64,000 nucleotides of DNA from Hyphomonas sp. CY54-11-8. Lineage in GTDB: Bacteria > Pseudomonadota > Alphaproteobacteria > Caulobacterales > Hyphomonadaceae. Of this stretch, positions 44,208 to 53,936 are shown piece after piece (position 1 is the first letter of the stretch; each line of letters opens with the position of its first letter). The translations under genes and the position numbers were made by a program. The DNA lies in NCBI RefSeq assembly GCF_000682735.1, contig NZ_AWFD01000035.1, forward strand, positions 62,001 to 126,000, in the 5' to 3' direction. The notes under the pieces are model-generated. The model worked only from the letters and a program-made list of their open reading frames with translations, did no database searches and had not been told where the DNA came from.

Positions 44208-44915
44208 ATGCGAACCTTTTCTGGTGGAATCCTGGCGATAGCTTTTGGTCTGGGCCTGACTGCGGCAGGGCCGGCGGCAGCGGACAATGTGCCGGCTGAG
44301 AGCGGCTTTGTCTGGACGCCGAGGGATGGAGATATCATCCGGTTTGATGTCCGGCGGCAGGGGAAGCCGTTCGGCACACATGAGGTCCGGTTCGACGTTC
44401 TGCCCGACGGGACTATCAAAGCATATACGAATGTGAAGCTGCGTGCGGGCTTCGGCCCGATCCCGCTCTACCGCTATGATCTGCAGGCCACCGAGCGGTG
44501 GCAGGATGGCCGTCTCATCGGCCTGGAGGGCGAGGTCTACAAGGACGGCAAGGAAGGCTCCGTGACGGCGCAGGCGGACGGCGATGGCATCGACGTAGAC
44601 GGCACGGGTTTTGATGGAACGGCGCCCGCCGGCATTGTTCCGGCGAGCCACTGGAACATCGCCCAGACGCAGGCAAGCGTGCTGCTGTCGTCCGAAAACG
44701 GCCAGCTGATCGATGTTTCAGTCCGTCCTGAAGGACGTGAAATGCTGGAAATCGCGGGTGAGACGGTCGAAGCGAATAAATTTCTTCTCGATTCCGATAT
44801 CGACGTGACGCTCTGGTATGATGATGCCGGGCGATGGCTGAAACTGTCGTTTTCAGCACGCGGCCAGGATATCGACTATGTTCTCGAGACGCCTTACTGG
44901 CGCGATGAAGGATAG
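44208..44915 (+). CDS. DUF6134-like exported protein
   Basis: The 235-residue protein has a signal peptide (MRTFSGGILAIAFGLGLTAAG, with cleavage near AAA) and then a beta-rich domain. Conserved-looking patterns are IRFDVRRQGKPFGTHEVRF, the aromatic pair YRYDLQATERWQDGRL, and PASHWNIAQTQASVLLSSENGQL. These match DUF6134, whose function is unknown. The ribosome binding site before the ATG is close (AGGAT), and a TTG start five codons earlier is possible. It is divergent from cysK. Confidence 0.75.
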   Translation: MRTFSGGILAIAFGLGLTAAGPAAADNVPAESGFVWTPRDGDIIRFDVRRQGKPFGTHEVRFDVLPDGTIKAYTNVKLRAGFGPIPLYRYDLQATERWQDGRLIGLEGEVYKDGKEGSVTAQADGDGIDVDGTGFDGTAPAGIVPASHWNIAQTQASVLLSSENGQLIDVSVRPEGREMLEIAGETVEANKFLLDSDIDVTLWYDDAGRWLKLSFSARGQDIDYVLETPYWRDEG

Positions 44916-44994
44916 CGAAACTGGCGCTGGAGAGCGCAGATAGATTAAATTTCATCGATCCGGCTTCCTCCCCGTTCACTCGTATTTTGTAGAA

Positions 44995-47445
44995 ATGATT
45001 CCACCCGAGGTCTCCCGGTGGGATGGGGATTCGGGCGACATCCGGCCAGCCGGATCATGTGATGGGGATCATGCGTTGACCGGATTTTTGAAGAGCATTG
45101 CTGTTCCTGAAAAGCATGCAGGGAGCCTGCGTGTACGGCAGCTGGATATGGTGCGCCGGATCACGTTCGTGATGATCCTGGCGAACCTGCTGAATGCCGG
45201 CATTGTGATGTTCTGCTTCCTTGGGACGGCCTCCAGCGATTTTCTGTACATCTGGGGCGCAGCCATTCTGGTATCGAGCACCGTTTCGGTTGGGACGCAG
45301 TTCTTCAACCCCCGCAACATGGATCCGATGGATGGGCGCTCGCAAACCGCGCTCGACAATTTCACGCGGGGCGCATTGCTGAACGGTATGCTGTGGGGCG
45401 TTGTGCCCTTCATCGTGATGCATGCCGCGGCCCCGCAGGGACAGATGATCCTCGGTGTGATCATGGCCGGCATGATGTTCGCCGGCACCTTCCTGATGGC
45501 GCGGACACCCGCGGCGGCCATTTCGTTCCTGCTGCCGGTCGGTGCGGGCGTCGTCGCCGCCATGCAGTTTCAGAACGACCAGACCTACCAGTTCATTGCT
45601 GTGCTTACGCTTGCGTATGTTGTTGCGCTCGTCCTGGCGGTGAGCTGGTCCTACAAACAGTTTGTCGAGCAACATCTTAGCGAATGCGCCGTGAAGGAGC
45701 AGTCCCAGCTGATTGGCCTGTTGCTGCGCGATTTCGAAGAGAGCACGTCAGACTGGTTGTGGCAGACCAATATCGACGGAGACCTGCAGGACATCCCGCT
45801 CGTCTTTGAGGGGGCGAAGGAAGCCGACAGCGTCATGCGCAAGGGCGAACCCTTGCTGGACCTTTTCGTGCCGGATGAAGCGCACCATGTGTTGAAAACC
45901 AGCTTGATGCGCCGTCAGGGTTTCCGCGATCTGGCGCTTCAGGTGAAGACACCGGAAGGCGGTCATGAGCGCTGGTGGTCTGTCACCGGTAAACCGATTT
46001 TCGAGGCCGGCAAATTCCGCGGTTTCCGCGGTGTTGCGACCGACATCACCCAGTCGAAAGAGATCGAAGACCGCATTGCCTACATGGCGCACTATGATGG
46101 CCTGACAGGCCTGCCCAACCGTATCACGATGCAGGAGCATCTGGAGAAAGCGGCCCGCCTTGCTGTGCATCCGAAGACCAACCGTGCGCTGGTCTGGCTG
46201 GATCTCGACAATTTCAAATGGGTCAACGACACGCTCGGCCACCCGGCGGGGGATGAGTTGCTGCGTCAGGTTTCGGGCCGCCTGACCGGCGCCTGCAATG
46301 ACGAGGATGTTGTGTCCCGGATCAGCGGCGATGAGTTTGCCCTCATCATCGAACGCCCGGATCGGGAGAAGCTTGAAGACTTCCTCGACCATTTGGTGGA
46401 GCTCCTGTCCGAGCCTTACGACATCTGGGGGTCCACGGCGAACTGTTCGGCGTCAATCGGTGTGCGCCTGTTCGATAGCTTCACCCAGGATGTTCGGGTC
46501 CTGCTGAAGCATGCCGACCTTGCGCTTTATCAGGCCAAGAAACTGGGCAAGGGCAATTGGTGCATGTTCACCGAGGAGCTCGATGAGCGGGCCCGGGCGC
46601 GCCAGCAGATCGAGACGGACCTTCACCGGGCGCTGGACAATCATGAACTGCGCGTTTTCTTCCAGCCGGTTGTCGATGCCGCAACCATGGACGTCACCGG
46701 TTTCGAGACCCTGCTTCGCTGGGAGCACCCGAAACGCGGCCTCGTCTATCCCGGAGAGTTCATTGAACATGCGGAAGACATCGGTCTCATCACGCGGATC
46801 GGCGACTGGGTCATCCGCGCGGCCATGGCCGAGGCTCGCCGCTTGCCGGACCATATAGGTATCTCGGTGAATATCTCGCCGCTTCAGATCCATTCGCAGA
46901 GCCTTGTGCCGACGATCATGCAGGCCATCGCGGCGAACAATATCGCGCCGGAGCGTCTGGAGCTGGAAATCACCGAAAGCGTGCTGATGTCGGACACCGA
47001 GTTCACACTCCAGCGCCTGCACCAGATCAAGTCGATCGGTGTACGAATCGCGCTTGATGATTTCGGCACAGGATTCTCATCGCTGAGCTATCTGCGCAGC
47101 TTCCCGTTCGACAAGATCAAGATCGACAAGAGCTTCGTGTCTGATCTGGAGAGCCGCGCTGACAACCGCGCCATCGCAATTGCGACGCTGGAGCTTGCCC
47201 GCTCGCTGGGCATGAGCTGTACAGCCGAAGGCGTCGAGACGGGGTTCCAGTCGGACTTCCTGCGCGAGAATGGCTGCGACAATCTTCAGGGCTTCTTCGT
47301 CAGCCGGGCCCAGCCGCTGGACAAGCTGAGTCACCTGATCGAGCTGAAAGAGGTGCCGGACGCAGACTCAACACCTGCGCCCCGGCCGAAGCTTCGCATC
47401 GTGGAGCCGGACGAAACACCCGCCCGCGCCGCGAAGGTTTCCTGA
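44995..47445 (+). CDS. membrane-bound GGDEF-EAL protein (cyclic-di-GMP turnover)
   Basis: The 816-residue protein begins with a cytoplasmic stretch and about six membrane helices (about 55-235). A PAS domain (about 250-350) is followed by a GGDEF domain with SGDEF at 444-448, where Ser replaces the first Gly, a tolerated change. The EAL domain starts with Glu571 in FETLLRW. The catalytic EAL residues are all visible: NISPLQ, EITES, DDFGTG, KIDKSF, EGVET and the Gln of LQGFF. It probably has phosphodiesterase activity, and cyclase activity is possible. It converges with the AsmA gene, the stops abutting. Confidence 0.88.
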   Translation: MIPPEVSRWDGDSGDIRPAGSCDGDHALTGFLKSIAVPEKHAGSLRVRQLDMVRRITFVMILANLLNAGIVMFCFLGTASSDFLYIWGAAILVSSTVSVGTQFFNPRNMDPMDGRSQTALDNFTRGALLNGMLWGVVPFIVMHAAAPQGQMILGVIMAGMMFAGTFLMARTPAAAISFLLPVGAGVVAAMQFQNDQTYQFIAVLTLAYVVALVLAVSWSYKQFVEQHLSECAVKEQSQLIGLLLRDFEESTSDWLWQTNIDGDLQDIPLVFEGAKEADSVMRKGEPLLDLFVPDEAHHVLKTSLMRRQGFRDLALQVKTPEGGHERWWSVTGKPIFEAGKFRGFRGVATDITQSKEIEDRIAYMAHYDGLTGLPNRITMQEHLEKAARLAVHPKTNRALVWLDLDNFKWVNDTLGHPAGDELLRQVSGRLTGACNDEDVVSRISGDEFALIIERPDREKLEDFLDHLVELLSEPYDIWGSTANCSASIGVRLFDSFTQDVRVLLKHADLALYQAKKLGKGNWCMFTEELDERARARQQIETDLHRALDNHELRVFFQPVVDAATMDVTGFETLLRWEHPKRGLVYPGEFIEHAEDIGLITRIGDWVIRAAMAEARRLPDHIGISVNISPLQIHSQSLVPTIMQAIAANNIAPERLELEITESVLMSDTEFTLQRLHQIKSIGVRIALDDFGTGFSSLSYLRSFPFDKIKIDKSFVSDLESRADNRAIAIATLELARSLGMSCTAEGVETGFQSDFLRENGCDNLQGFFVSRAQPLDKLSHLIELKEVPDADSTPAPRPKLRIVEPDETPARAAKVS

Positions 47446-49992
47446 TTATTCGTCCGGCTTGTCTTCGGTCTTCTTCTTCCCGAACAGAAGATTGCCGATG
47501 GCTTCCTTGGCGGCTTTTTCTGCCAGGTCTTCAGGGCTTTCCTGTTCGGCCGGCGGTGCCGCGTCCTGATCGGTGGGCGCCGCTGCAGGCTGGCTGGAAC
47601 CGCTCGATGCACCAAGAATGTCCGCCAGCGGTTTGACGCCGCTGCTGCCCGACTTTCCGGTGAGGCCTTCCAGAAGCTGGCCGGTCAGGTCCTGTTTCAA
47701 TTGGTTAGTCACGCCCGACAGGTCAGGGGTCACTTTCGGCTTGGTCCAGCTGCCGGACAATCGGATCGGTACTGGGATGCCGTTCAGCTGAACGACGCTG
47801 CCGGAGCCCTCGCCTTTCTTGTCGATGCTGGTTGCTAGGCGCAGGTCCAGCGTCTGTCCGCCGAGATTGATGTTGCCGGTGCCATCAATGCTCAGCACGG
47901 GGCTGAGGAGTTTCATCAGATCGACATTCGCCACGCCATTCTTGACCGACAGGACCGTGTCGAAGCTGGAGAAGTCCGTCTCCGCTTCCGGTGAAAGGGC
48001 GGACGCGAAATCGAGGCTCTGCAGCTGGCCGGAAGAGAGCGCCTGCAACAGAGAGTCCTTGCTGCGGACCAGCTGCGCCACGTTCAGGCCCTTGATGGCG
48101 CCTTCGTTCAGCTTGGTGCTGAGCTCACCATTCAAGCCCTTCATGATCTCGTCGATCGAAGTGCCGGTGGATGTGGCCGAGACGGCGAACGTGCCGGTAC
48201 CCGTCAGCTTGTCGAACCCGGCGAGCGTGCCCAGCAGGGAAGAAACACCAACGCTGTCGCCCGTCATGTCCAGGGCGATGGCCGGTTTCGCTGCGGAGGC
48301 ATCGAGGCTCATCTTGCCGCCCCAGCTGCCGCCGAAGGCATTGAAGGTGGGGAGGTCTGCGTTCAGTCTCCCGTTCCAAAGGACGGCGTTCACCGTCGCA
48401 TCCTTCAGGACAACATTGCCGAGCGTCAGCGTGGTCGTCTTGATCTTCAGGTCCGCATCGACGGCTTTCAGGCCGGCAAGGTCCAGCGGCTCCTTGCTCC
48501 AGCCTTCCATTGGCTGTTGCGGTTTCTTCTCCTGGTCTTCCGCCGCGAGGAAGGGTGACAGGTCCAGCTCGCCCATGTCGAGGTCGCCCGACAGGTGCGG
48601 CTTGGTGCCCGACAGGTCCAGCCCGGCCGTGCCGGTGGCGCGGATTTCGTCGAGCGCGAAATGGAGGTTGGAGATAGCAAGTTTCTTGAACGATCCCGAA
48701 ACTGCTCCCGCAGTCGAGAAGGATTTCAGCGTGTCGCCTTCCGGCATGTCCGCATCCGCCGCTTTCAGGAGTGCGCGGAGTTCATCGCTGGAGGCGTCGA
48801 GTGTGCCGTTGAGGCTGCCGTCACCCGCGAGCGACGCATCACCCTTGTAGGAGGCGTTCAGCAGGGCACCGGAATGCGTGATGTCGAGTCCTTTCAGCGA
48901 CAGGGCATCGGCCGGGCCGGTGACCTTGCCGGCAATGTTGACCTTTTCCAGCGCGTCTTCGGCTGGAACCTCGATCCCCATCTGCTTCAGCAGTTCGCCC
49001 GTGTTCGAAGCGGTGGCCTGAAGCTGGCCGTCCACGGCCGGGCTGTCCTCCAGCGCGATGGTACCCGTGAAGCCAAGGTCCAGCAGGTCGCTTTTCAGGT
49101 CGAGATCATCGAAATTGATTTTCAGCGCGTCGAACGGGCCGGAGACGCTGCCCTTCATGTTCCCGGCGCCGAGGGGGGCGATGTTTACTGGCAGTTCCAC
49201 GGAGGCGAACTTCGCGACCTCAGCCAGGCTCGGCGCGTTCAGGCTGAAGGCGCCGTTCAGGGCAGGAGCATCGCCCAGCGTGACGGATCCGTCGAACATC
49301 CCGATTGCGAGCTTGGAATCGAATTTGGCACCTATGGTGGCCGGGGTGCCGGACTGCAGCTGCTCCGGCGTGTCGATGGTCAGATCGATGTCGAAGGCCT
49401 GGTCCTGGAAAATGCCGTCGGCCTTTGCTTTCAGCGGCTTGTCGAAGCCCTGCATGGAAGCATCGAGGTTCAGGTCCTTCAGGGCATATTCGGTGCCGGC
49501 AGCCCGGTCGGTATAGGTCAGCGAGGCGTTCTTCAGGCTCGCCTTGCCAATGCTCGCGCTGACACCGCCGTCGTCACCGGACGGAGCAGCTTCTTCTGTG
49601 GAATTTGTGCCGAAGTCCCAATTGGTTCGCCCGTCGGCCAGCTTCTCCAGCTGGACGTTCGCGTCGACGAATGAGAGCTCCTGCACTTCCACTCGGCGGG
49701 AGAGCAGCGGCATCCACTTCACGGAGCCGCGCAGCTCGCCGGCTTCGATCATGTTGGGCGCCGAGAAGCCTTCCGGGTTCGCCACAGTCACGCCGCCCAC
49801 GCTGGCGGAGATTCGGGGAAAGACCGATACGGTGACATCGCCGGTCAGCGACACATCCCGGTTCAGGGCACCGGTCGCAGCCTTTTCGATCTGGGCCTTG
49901 TAGACCGCCTTCGGCACGAAAAACGGAACAGTCAGGGCTGCAACGAGGAGGAGGCCGAAAATACCGGCCAGAATAAGGATTGTGCGCTTCAT
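47446..49992 (-). CDS. AsmA-family protein
   Basis: The 848-residue protein has an N-terminal membrane anchor (ILILAGIFGLLLVAALTVPFFV) and then a long periplasmic part typical of AsmA, a repeat-rich beta protein implicated in lipid transport between the membranes. AsmA features include RDVSLTGDVTVSVFPRISASVGGVTVANPEGFSAP at the start and the C-terminal GTGNINLGGQTLDLRLATSID. A low-complexity Ala/Gln/Asp/Glu-rich tail of about 60 residues ends the protein. The tRNA-Asp lies 163 bases upstream on the other strand. Confidence 0.85.
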   Translation of the reverse strand: MKRTILILAGIFGLLLVAALTVPFFVPKAVYKAQIEKAATGALNRDVSLTGDVTVSVFPRISASVGGVTVANPEGFSAPNMIEAGELRGSVKWMPLLSRRVEVQELSFVDANVQLEKLADGRTNWDFGTNSTEEAAPSGDDGGVSASIGKASLKNASLTYTDRAAGTEYALKDLNLDASMQGFDKPLKAKADGIFQDQAFDIDLTIDTPEQLQSGTPATIGAKFDSKLAIGMFDGSVTLGDAPALNGAFSLNAPSLAEVAKFASVELPVNIAPLGAGNMKGSVSGPFDALKINFDDLDLKSDLLDLGFTGTIALEDSPAVDGQLQATASNTGELLKQMGIEVPAEDALEKVNIAGKVTGPADALSLKGLDITHSGALLNASYKGDASLAGDGSLNGTLDASSDELRALLKAADADMPEGDTLKSFSTAGAVSGSFKKLAISNLHFALDEIRATGTAGLDLSGTKPHLSGDLDMGELDLSPFLAAEDQEKKPQQPMEGWSKEPLDLAGLKAVDADLKIKTTTLTLGNVVLKDATVNAVLWNGRLNADLPTFNAFGGSWGGKMSLDASAAKPAIALDMTGDSVGVSSLLGTLAGFDKLTGTGTFAVSATSTGTSIDEIMKGLNGELSTKLNEGAIKGLNVAQLVRSKDSLLQALSSGQLQSLDFASALSPEAETDFSSFDTVLSVKNGVANVDLMKLLSPVLSIDGTGNINLGGQTLDLRLATSIDKKGEGSGSVVQLNGIPVPIRLSGSWTKPKVTPDLSGVTNQLKQDLTGQLLEGLTGKSGSSGVKPLADILGASSGSSQPAAAPTDQDAAPPAEQESPEDLAEKAAKEAIGNLLFGKKKTEDKPDE

Positions 49993-50155
49993 TTCTGCTG
50001 CCTTGAAGTGTGTCTCGACATACTACATGGGCATTATGTCGGAGGAATGGCTGTTGAAAAAACGAAATAGCTGATTCCGCATGAAGTTCCCCGCTTGACC
50101 CACTCTTCGCCCGCGCATAAAGAGGCGGCTCGCCGCAACGCGGCCCGGAAAATGC

Positions 50156-50232
50156 GCGGGTGTAGCTCAGCTGGTTAGAGTGCCGGCCTGTCACGCCGGA
50201 GGTCGCGGGTTCGAGCCCCGTCACTCGCGCCA
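50156..50232 (+). tRNA. tRNA-Asp (anticodon GTC)
   Basis: The acceptor stem is GCGGGTG with CACTCGC, the D arm is GCTCAGCTGGTTAGAGT, the anticodon stem GCCGG/CCGGA encloses CCTGTCACG (anticodon GTC), and the T arm is GGGTTCGAGCCC. The CCA end is encoded. A strong terminator lies 30 bases downstream. Confidence 0.96.
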
Positions 50233-50261
50233 TTTTCTCCAGAACATGGCCGCAAGCCACA

Positions 50262-50287
50262 AAAAGCCGCCCCTCGGGGCGGCTTTT
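50262..50287. terminator. bidirectional rho-independent terminator
   Basis: AAAAGCCGCCCC-TC-GGGGCGGCTTTT is a perfect stem with A-run and T-run flanks. It sits between tRNA-Asp (plus) and the arsR-type gene (minus, ending at 50319), so it can serve both. Confidence 0.9.
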
Positions 50288-50318
50288 CTGGTTTCAGGGC
50301 CGGATTTTCCTGATCAGC

Positions 50319-50639
50319 CTAGCGGTAGTAATCGCACAGCGTGTTGATCAGGGCGCGGCCGACGCCGCCGCTGCAGCGATAGTAGATCGTCTGCGCATCA
50401 CGGCGTGATTCCACCAGGTTTGCCGCCCGCAGCTTTGCCAGGTGCTGGGAGACTGCCGAGTGCGATTGTTCGGTCAGGCTCGCGAGCTCGCCCACAGGCA
50501 TCTCGCCGCCTTCACTGAGGGCACACAGGATCTTCAGGCGGGTTTCGCTCGACATCGCCTTCATGACTTCGGACGCTTCATGAATGCTGTCCGAAACCAC
50601 TTCATAGGTGTCGTTGGCGGCTTTCTTTCTCGCGGCCAT
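50319..50639 (-). CDS. ArsR-family regulator resembling BigR/SqrR/YgaV (sulfide or persulfide sensor)
   Basis: The 106-residue winged-helix repressor starts with a helix, then ETRLKILCALSEGGEMPVGELA, the recognition helix SHSAVSQHLAKLRAANLVESRR, a wing AQTIYYRC, and a C-terminal helix ending NTLCDYYR. It has Cys39 in KILC and Cys102 in TLC. BigR and SqrR use a Cys41/42 and Cys107/108 pair that forms a disulfide or polysulfide bridge when cells meet sulfide; spacing here is 63 residues against about 66. ArsR metal sites of other branches are not evident. It is the last gene of the leftward operon (its ATG overlaps the RND stop), so autoregulation is likely. Cys89 is extra. Confidence 0.8.
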   Translation of the reverse strand: MAARKKAANDTYEVVSDSIHEASEVMKAMSSETRLKILCALSEGGEMPVGELASLTEQSHSAVSQHLAKLRAANLVESRRDAQTIYYRCSGGVGRALINTLCDYYR

Positions 50640-53600
50640 CAGCTGTGTACCTCCTGTCCGGTTCCTGCGGTGTCAGCAGGTTCCGTGCCTCTTTGCTCTG
50701 GCAGCCAGTCCGGACCGCGCAGGGCGACGTAAATCGCGGGGATCACCAGTACTGTCAGCGCCGTTGAAGAGGCCAGCCCGAACAGCAGCGAGATGGCCAG
50801 GCCCTGGAAGATCGGGTCGGTCAGGATCACGGCTGCCCCGATCATGGCCGCCAGCGCGGTCAGCAGGATCGGCTTGAAGCGGATGGCACCTGCATGCAGC
50901 AGCACATCCTTTAGCGGTGTCGTGCCGTCTTCAAGGTGGCGGACGAAGTCCACCAGCAGGATCGAGTTGCGCACGATAATCCCGGCAAGGGCGATGAAGC
51001 CAATCATCGACGTGGCGGTGAACGGCGCTCCGAACAGCCAGTGGCCGATCATGATGCCGATCAGGGTCAGCGGCACCGGCGTCAGGATGATCAGCGGCAC
51101 GCGGAATGTGCCGAACTGGCCGACGACGAGGATGTAGATCGCCAGCAAGGCCACGGCGAATGCAGCGCCCATGTCGCGGAAGGTGACATAGGTGATCTCC
51201 CATTCGCCATCCCACAGCAGGGTCGGCTGGGTGTCATCGGCCGGCTGGCCATACATGCGGACAGCCGGAGCGGTGAGGCCCGCAGCAGTCCAGTCGAAGG
51301 CCTTCACCTTGTCCTGGATTTCGAACATGCCGTAGATCGGTGCTTCGAACCGGCCGGCGAGTTCACCCATGACCATGTCTGCGAAATAGCCGTCGCGGCG
51401 GAAAATGACCGGCGAGCCGCTTTCTTCAGACACATCCACCAGTGCGCCGAGTTCCACCGGTGCCGCGTTCGGGCCGGCGAGGCGGGCAGGGACCGGAATG
51501 GCGGCGATCTCCTGCGACCAGTTGCGTTCCGACTTCGGCAGACGGATGCGGATGTCGAGCGGGTCGCGGCCTTCACTGCGCGGGCTGACACCAACCGTCT
51601 GGCCCGCAAAGGCAAGCGCAATCGTGTCGAGGATGTCCTTTTGCTGGACGCCATAGTCAGCGGCGCGCGGCTCATCCACGGAGACGGTCAGGCGGGGGGC
51701 CGGATCGCCGATGGAATTGTCCACGTCGACGATGAAGTCCGTGTCCTTGAAGAATTGCTCGACAATAGCGGCGGTCTCGCGGCGGGCTTCCGGCGTCGGG
51801 CCGTAGATCTCCGCCAGCAGCGTGGAGAGGACGGGCGGTCCGGGCGGGACTTCCACGACTTTCACGCTGGTGCCTTCCGGCATTGGCAGGGCCAGAAGGC
51901 GTCCGCGGATATCGAGGGCAATCGGGTGACTCGCCCGCTTGCGATGGGACTTCTCGGAGAGGTTCACCTGCAAGTCGCCCAGCTCCGGCGAGCGGCGCAG
52001 GAAGTAGTGGCGCACGAGGCCGTTGAAATTGAAGGGCGCAGCGGTGCCCGCATAGGCCTGGATGGTCTCGACCTCTTCCACATCGCGGATGGCATCGGCC
52101 AGCGCGAAGAGAGCGCGTTCGGTGTCTTCGACCGAAGCGCCTTCCGGCAAGTCGACCACGATCTGAATTTCCGACTTGTTGTCGAACGGCAGCAGCTTCA
52201 CCGGCACAACCTTGAAATAGAACAGGCTGAGCGAAGCGAGCGTGGCGACGCCGACGGCGATCAGGAAGATCCACGAGTTCTTGCGCGAAGCCACGATCGG
52301 CCCGGCCACTTTCGTGTAGAAGGCCGCAAGGCGCGTCGCTTCTGCGCCTTCAAGATGATCCTCCTCACCGCTGGCGCCATGGCCATGCAGTGGGGCCTTG
52401 CCGGCAATCTTCATCATCAGCCACGGCGCAACGCCGACGGCGACGAAGAAGGAGAACAGCATGGCCGCCGAAGCGTTCGCCGGGATCGGCGCCATGTAGG
52501 GGCCCATCAGTCCGGACACGAACATCATCGGCAGCAGGGCTGCGATTACGGTCAGCGTGGCGATGATGGTCGGGTTACCGACTTCGGAGACCGCATCGAT
52601 GGCGGCCGCCACGCGCGAGCGGCCATCCTTCATGGCCCAGTGGCGAGCGATGTTCTCGATGATGACGATTGCATCGTCCACCAGGATACCGATGGAGAAG
52701 ATCAGCGCGAACAGCGAGACGCGGTTGATCGTGTAGCCCATCATCAGAGACGCAAAGAGCGTCAGCAGGATGGTCGTCGGAATGACAATCAGCGTCACCA
52801 GTGCCTCGCGCCAGCCGATGGCGAAGGCGATCAGGATCACGATGGAAATCGTGGCAAGGCCTAGGTGGAACAGGAGTTCGTTGGCCTTGTGGTTTGCCGT
52901 CTCGCCATAGTCTCGGGTGACTTCGACACGCACGCCTTCCGGGATCAAGCCGCCTTTCAGCAGGTCCACCCGGTGGAGGATTGCTTCTCCCACGTTCACG
53001 GCATTGGCGCCGGGACGTTTTGCCAGCGACAGGGTCACGGCCGGGCGGACAGCAAAGCCTTCACCATCTTCGCGCCGGTCAAGCGTCCAGACGCGAGAAT
53101 CGCTTTCCTCACCCGTCACGCGGATGGTGGCGACGTCGGAGAGATAAACGGTGCGGCCATCGGCGCCCGGAACTTCAAGCCGCTCCAGTTCGCCGACGGC
53201 ATCGATGCGGTCACCAGCCTGAACGAGCAGCGTGTTGCCGTCCTGACGGGCTGTGCCGACCGGCATGGCGGCGGCGGCCTGTCCGACAGACTGCACGAGT
53301 GTCTGCAGCGGCACGCCATAGGCAGCCATGGCCTGGATGTCGGGCTCCACGCGCAGTTCCAGCGGACGCCCGCCGATTATGGTCGTCAGGCCGACATCGT
53401 CGATCTTGATGAGTTCAGACTGTAGTTCCTCAGCCAGCATGCGCAGGGTCGTGTCGGTCCAGACATCCCCGGTCCATTCTTCCGGCGAGAGGGTCAGCGT
53501 GACGATCGAAACGTCATTGATGCCGCGGCCCACGACCAGCGGCATGGGGACGTCCGGCGGGATGCGGTCCATGTTTGCGCGGATCTTTTCGTGCACGCGC

Positions 53601-53932
53601 AGAATGGCGTCGTCGGCATCTGTGCCGACTTCGAAACGGGCCGTGACCATCGCGCCATCATCGCGGCTTTGCGAATAGACGTGCTCGACGTCCGGAATGG
53701 CCTTGATGATGTTTTCCAGCGGCTCGGTGACCTGTTCGACCACGTCCGGCGCTTTCAGGCCCGGCGCCTGGACGATCAGGTCGACCATCGGCACGGAGAT
53801 CTGCGGCTCTTCCTCACGCGGGATGGAGAGCAGCGCCACGAGGCCGACGGCCAGTGCCGTCAGCAGGAAGAGCGGGGTCAGCGGCGACCGGATGGTCGAC
53901 CGCGTAATGGAACCCGAGACATCCGGTTTCAT
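50639..53932 (-). CDS. RND-family efflux pump, inner-membrane component
   Basis: The 1097-residue protein has the RND layout of twelve membrane helices and two large periplasmic loops. Helix 4 keeps the proton-relay pair Asp419-Asp420 in FSIGILVDDAIVIIENIARH. N-terminal RSTIRSPLTPLFLLTALAVGLVALLSIPREEEPQISVPMVDL is typical of the RND branch with two adjacent pump motifs. Substrate is unknown, and similarity to metal pumps of the CzcA type is not clear. It follows its adaptor gene by four bases and overlaps the arsR-type gene. Association with sulfide genes on both sides is unusual. Confidence 0.88.
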   Translation of the reverse strand: MKPDVSGSITRSTIRSPLTPLFLLTALAVGLVALLSIPREEEPQISVPMVDLIVQAPGLKAPDVVEQVTEPLENIIKAIPDVEHVYSQSRDDGAMVTARFEVGTDADDAILRVHEKIRANMDRIPPDVPMPLVVGRGINDVSIVTLTLSPEEWTGDVWTDTTLRMLAEELQSELIKIDDVGLTTIIGGRPLELRVEPDIQAMAAYGVPLQTLVQSVGQAAAAMPVGTARQDGNTLLVQAGDRIDAVGELERLEVPGADGRTVYLSDVATIRVTGEESDSRVWTLDRREDGEGFAVRPAVTLSLAKRPGANAVNVGEAILHRVDLLKGGLIPEGVRVEVTRDYGETANHKANELLFHLGLATISIVILIAFAIGWREALVTLIVIPTTILLTLFASLMMGYTINRVSLFALIFSIGILVDDAIVIIENIARHWAMKDGRSRVAAAIDAVSEVGNPTIIATLTVIAALLPMMFVSGLMGPYMAPIPANASAAMLFSFFVAVGVAPWLMMKIAGKAPLHGHGASGEEDHLEGAEATRLAAFYTKVAGPIVASRKNSWIFLIAVGVATLASLSLFYFKVVPVKLLPFDNKSEIQIVVDLPEGASVEDTERALFALADAIRDVEEVETIQAYAGTAAPFNFNGLVRHYFLRRSPELGDLQVNLSEKSHRKRASHPIALDIRGRLLALPMPEGTSVKVVEVPPGPPVLSTLLAEIYGPTPEARRETAAIVEQFFKDTDFIVDVDNSIGDPAPRLTVSVDEPRAADYGVQQKDILDTIALAFAGQTVGVSPRSEGRDPLDIRIRLPKSERNWSQEIAAIPVPARLAGPNAAPVELGALVDVSEESGSPVIFRRDGYFADMVMGELAGRFEAPIYGMFEIQDKVKAFDWTAAGLTAPAVRMYGQPADDTQPTLLWDGEWEITYVTFRDMGAAFAVALLAIYILVVGQFGTFRVPLIILTPVPLTLIGIMIGHWLFGAPFTATSMIGFIALAGIIVRNSILLVDFVRHLEDGTTPLKDVLLHAGAIRFKPILLTALAAMIGAAVILTDPIFQGLAISLLFGLASSTALTVLVIPAIYVALRGPDWLPEQRGTEPADTAGTGQEVHS

Positions 53933-53936
53933 TCGA

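Noticed and set aside
50936..52864. A 642-codon plus-strand open frame opposite the RND pump
   Set aside because: It has low-complexity charged composition and lacks a family match, while the opposite strand encodes a clear RND pump.
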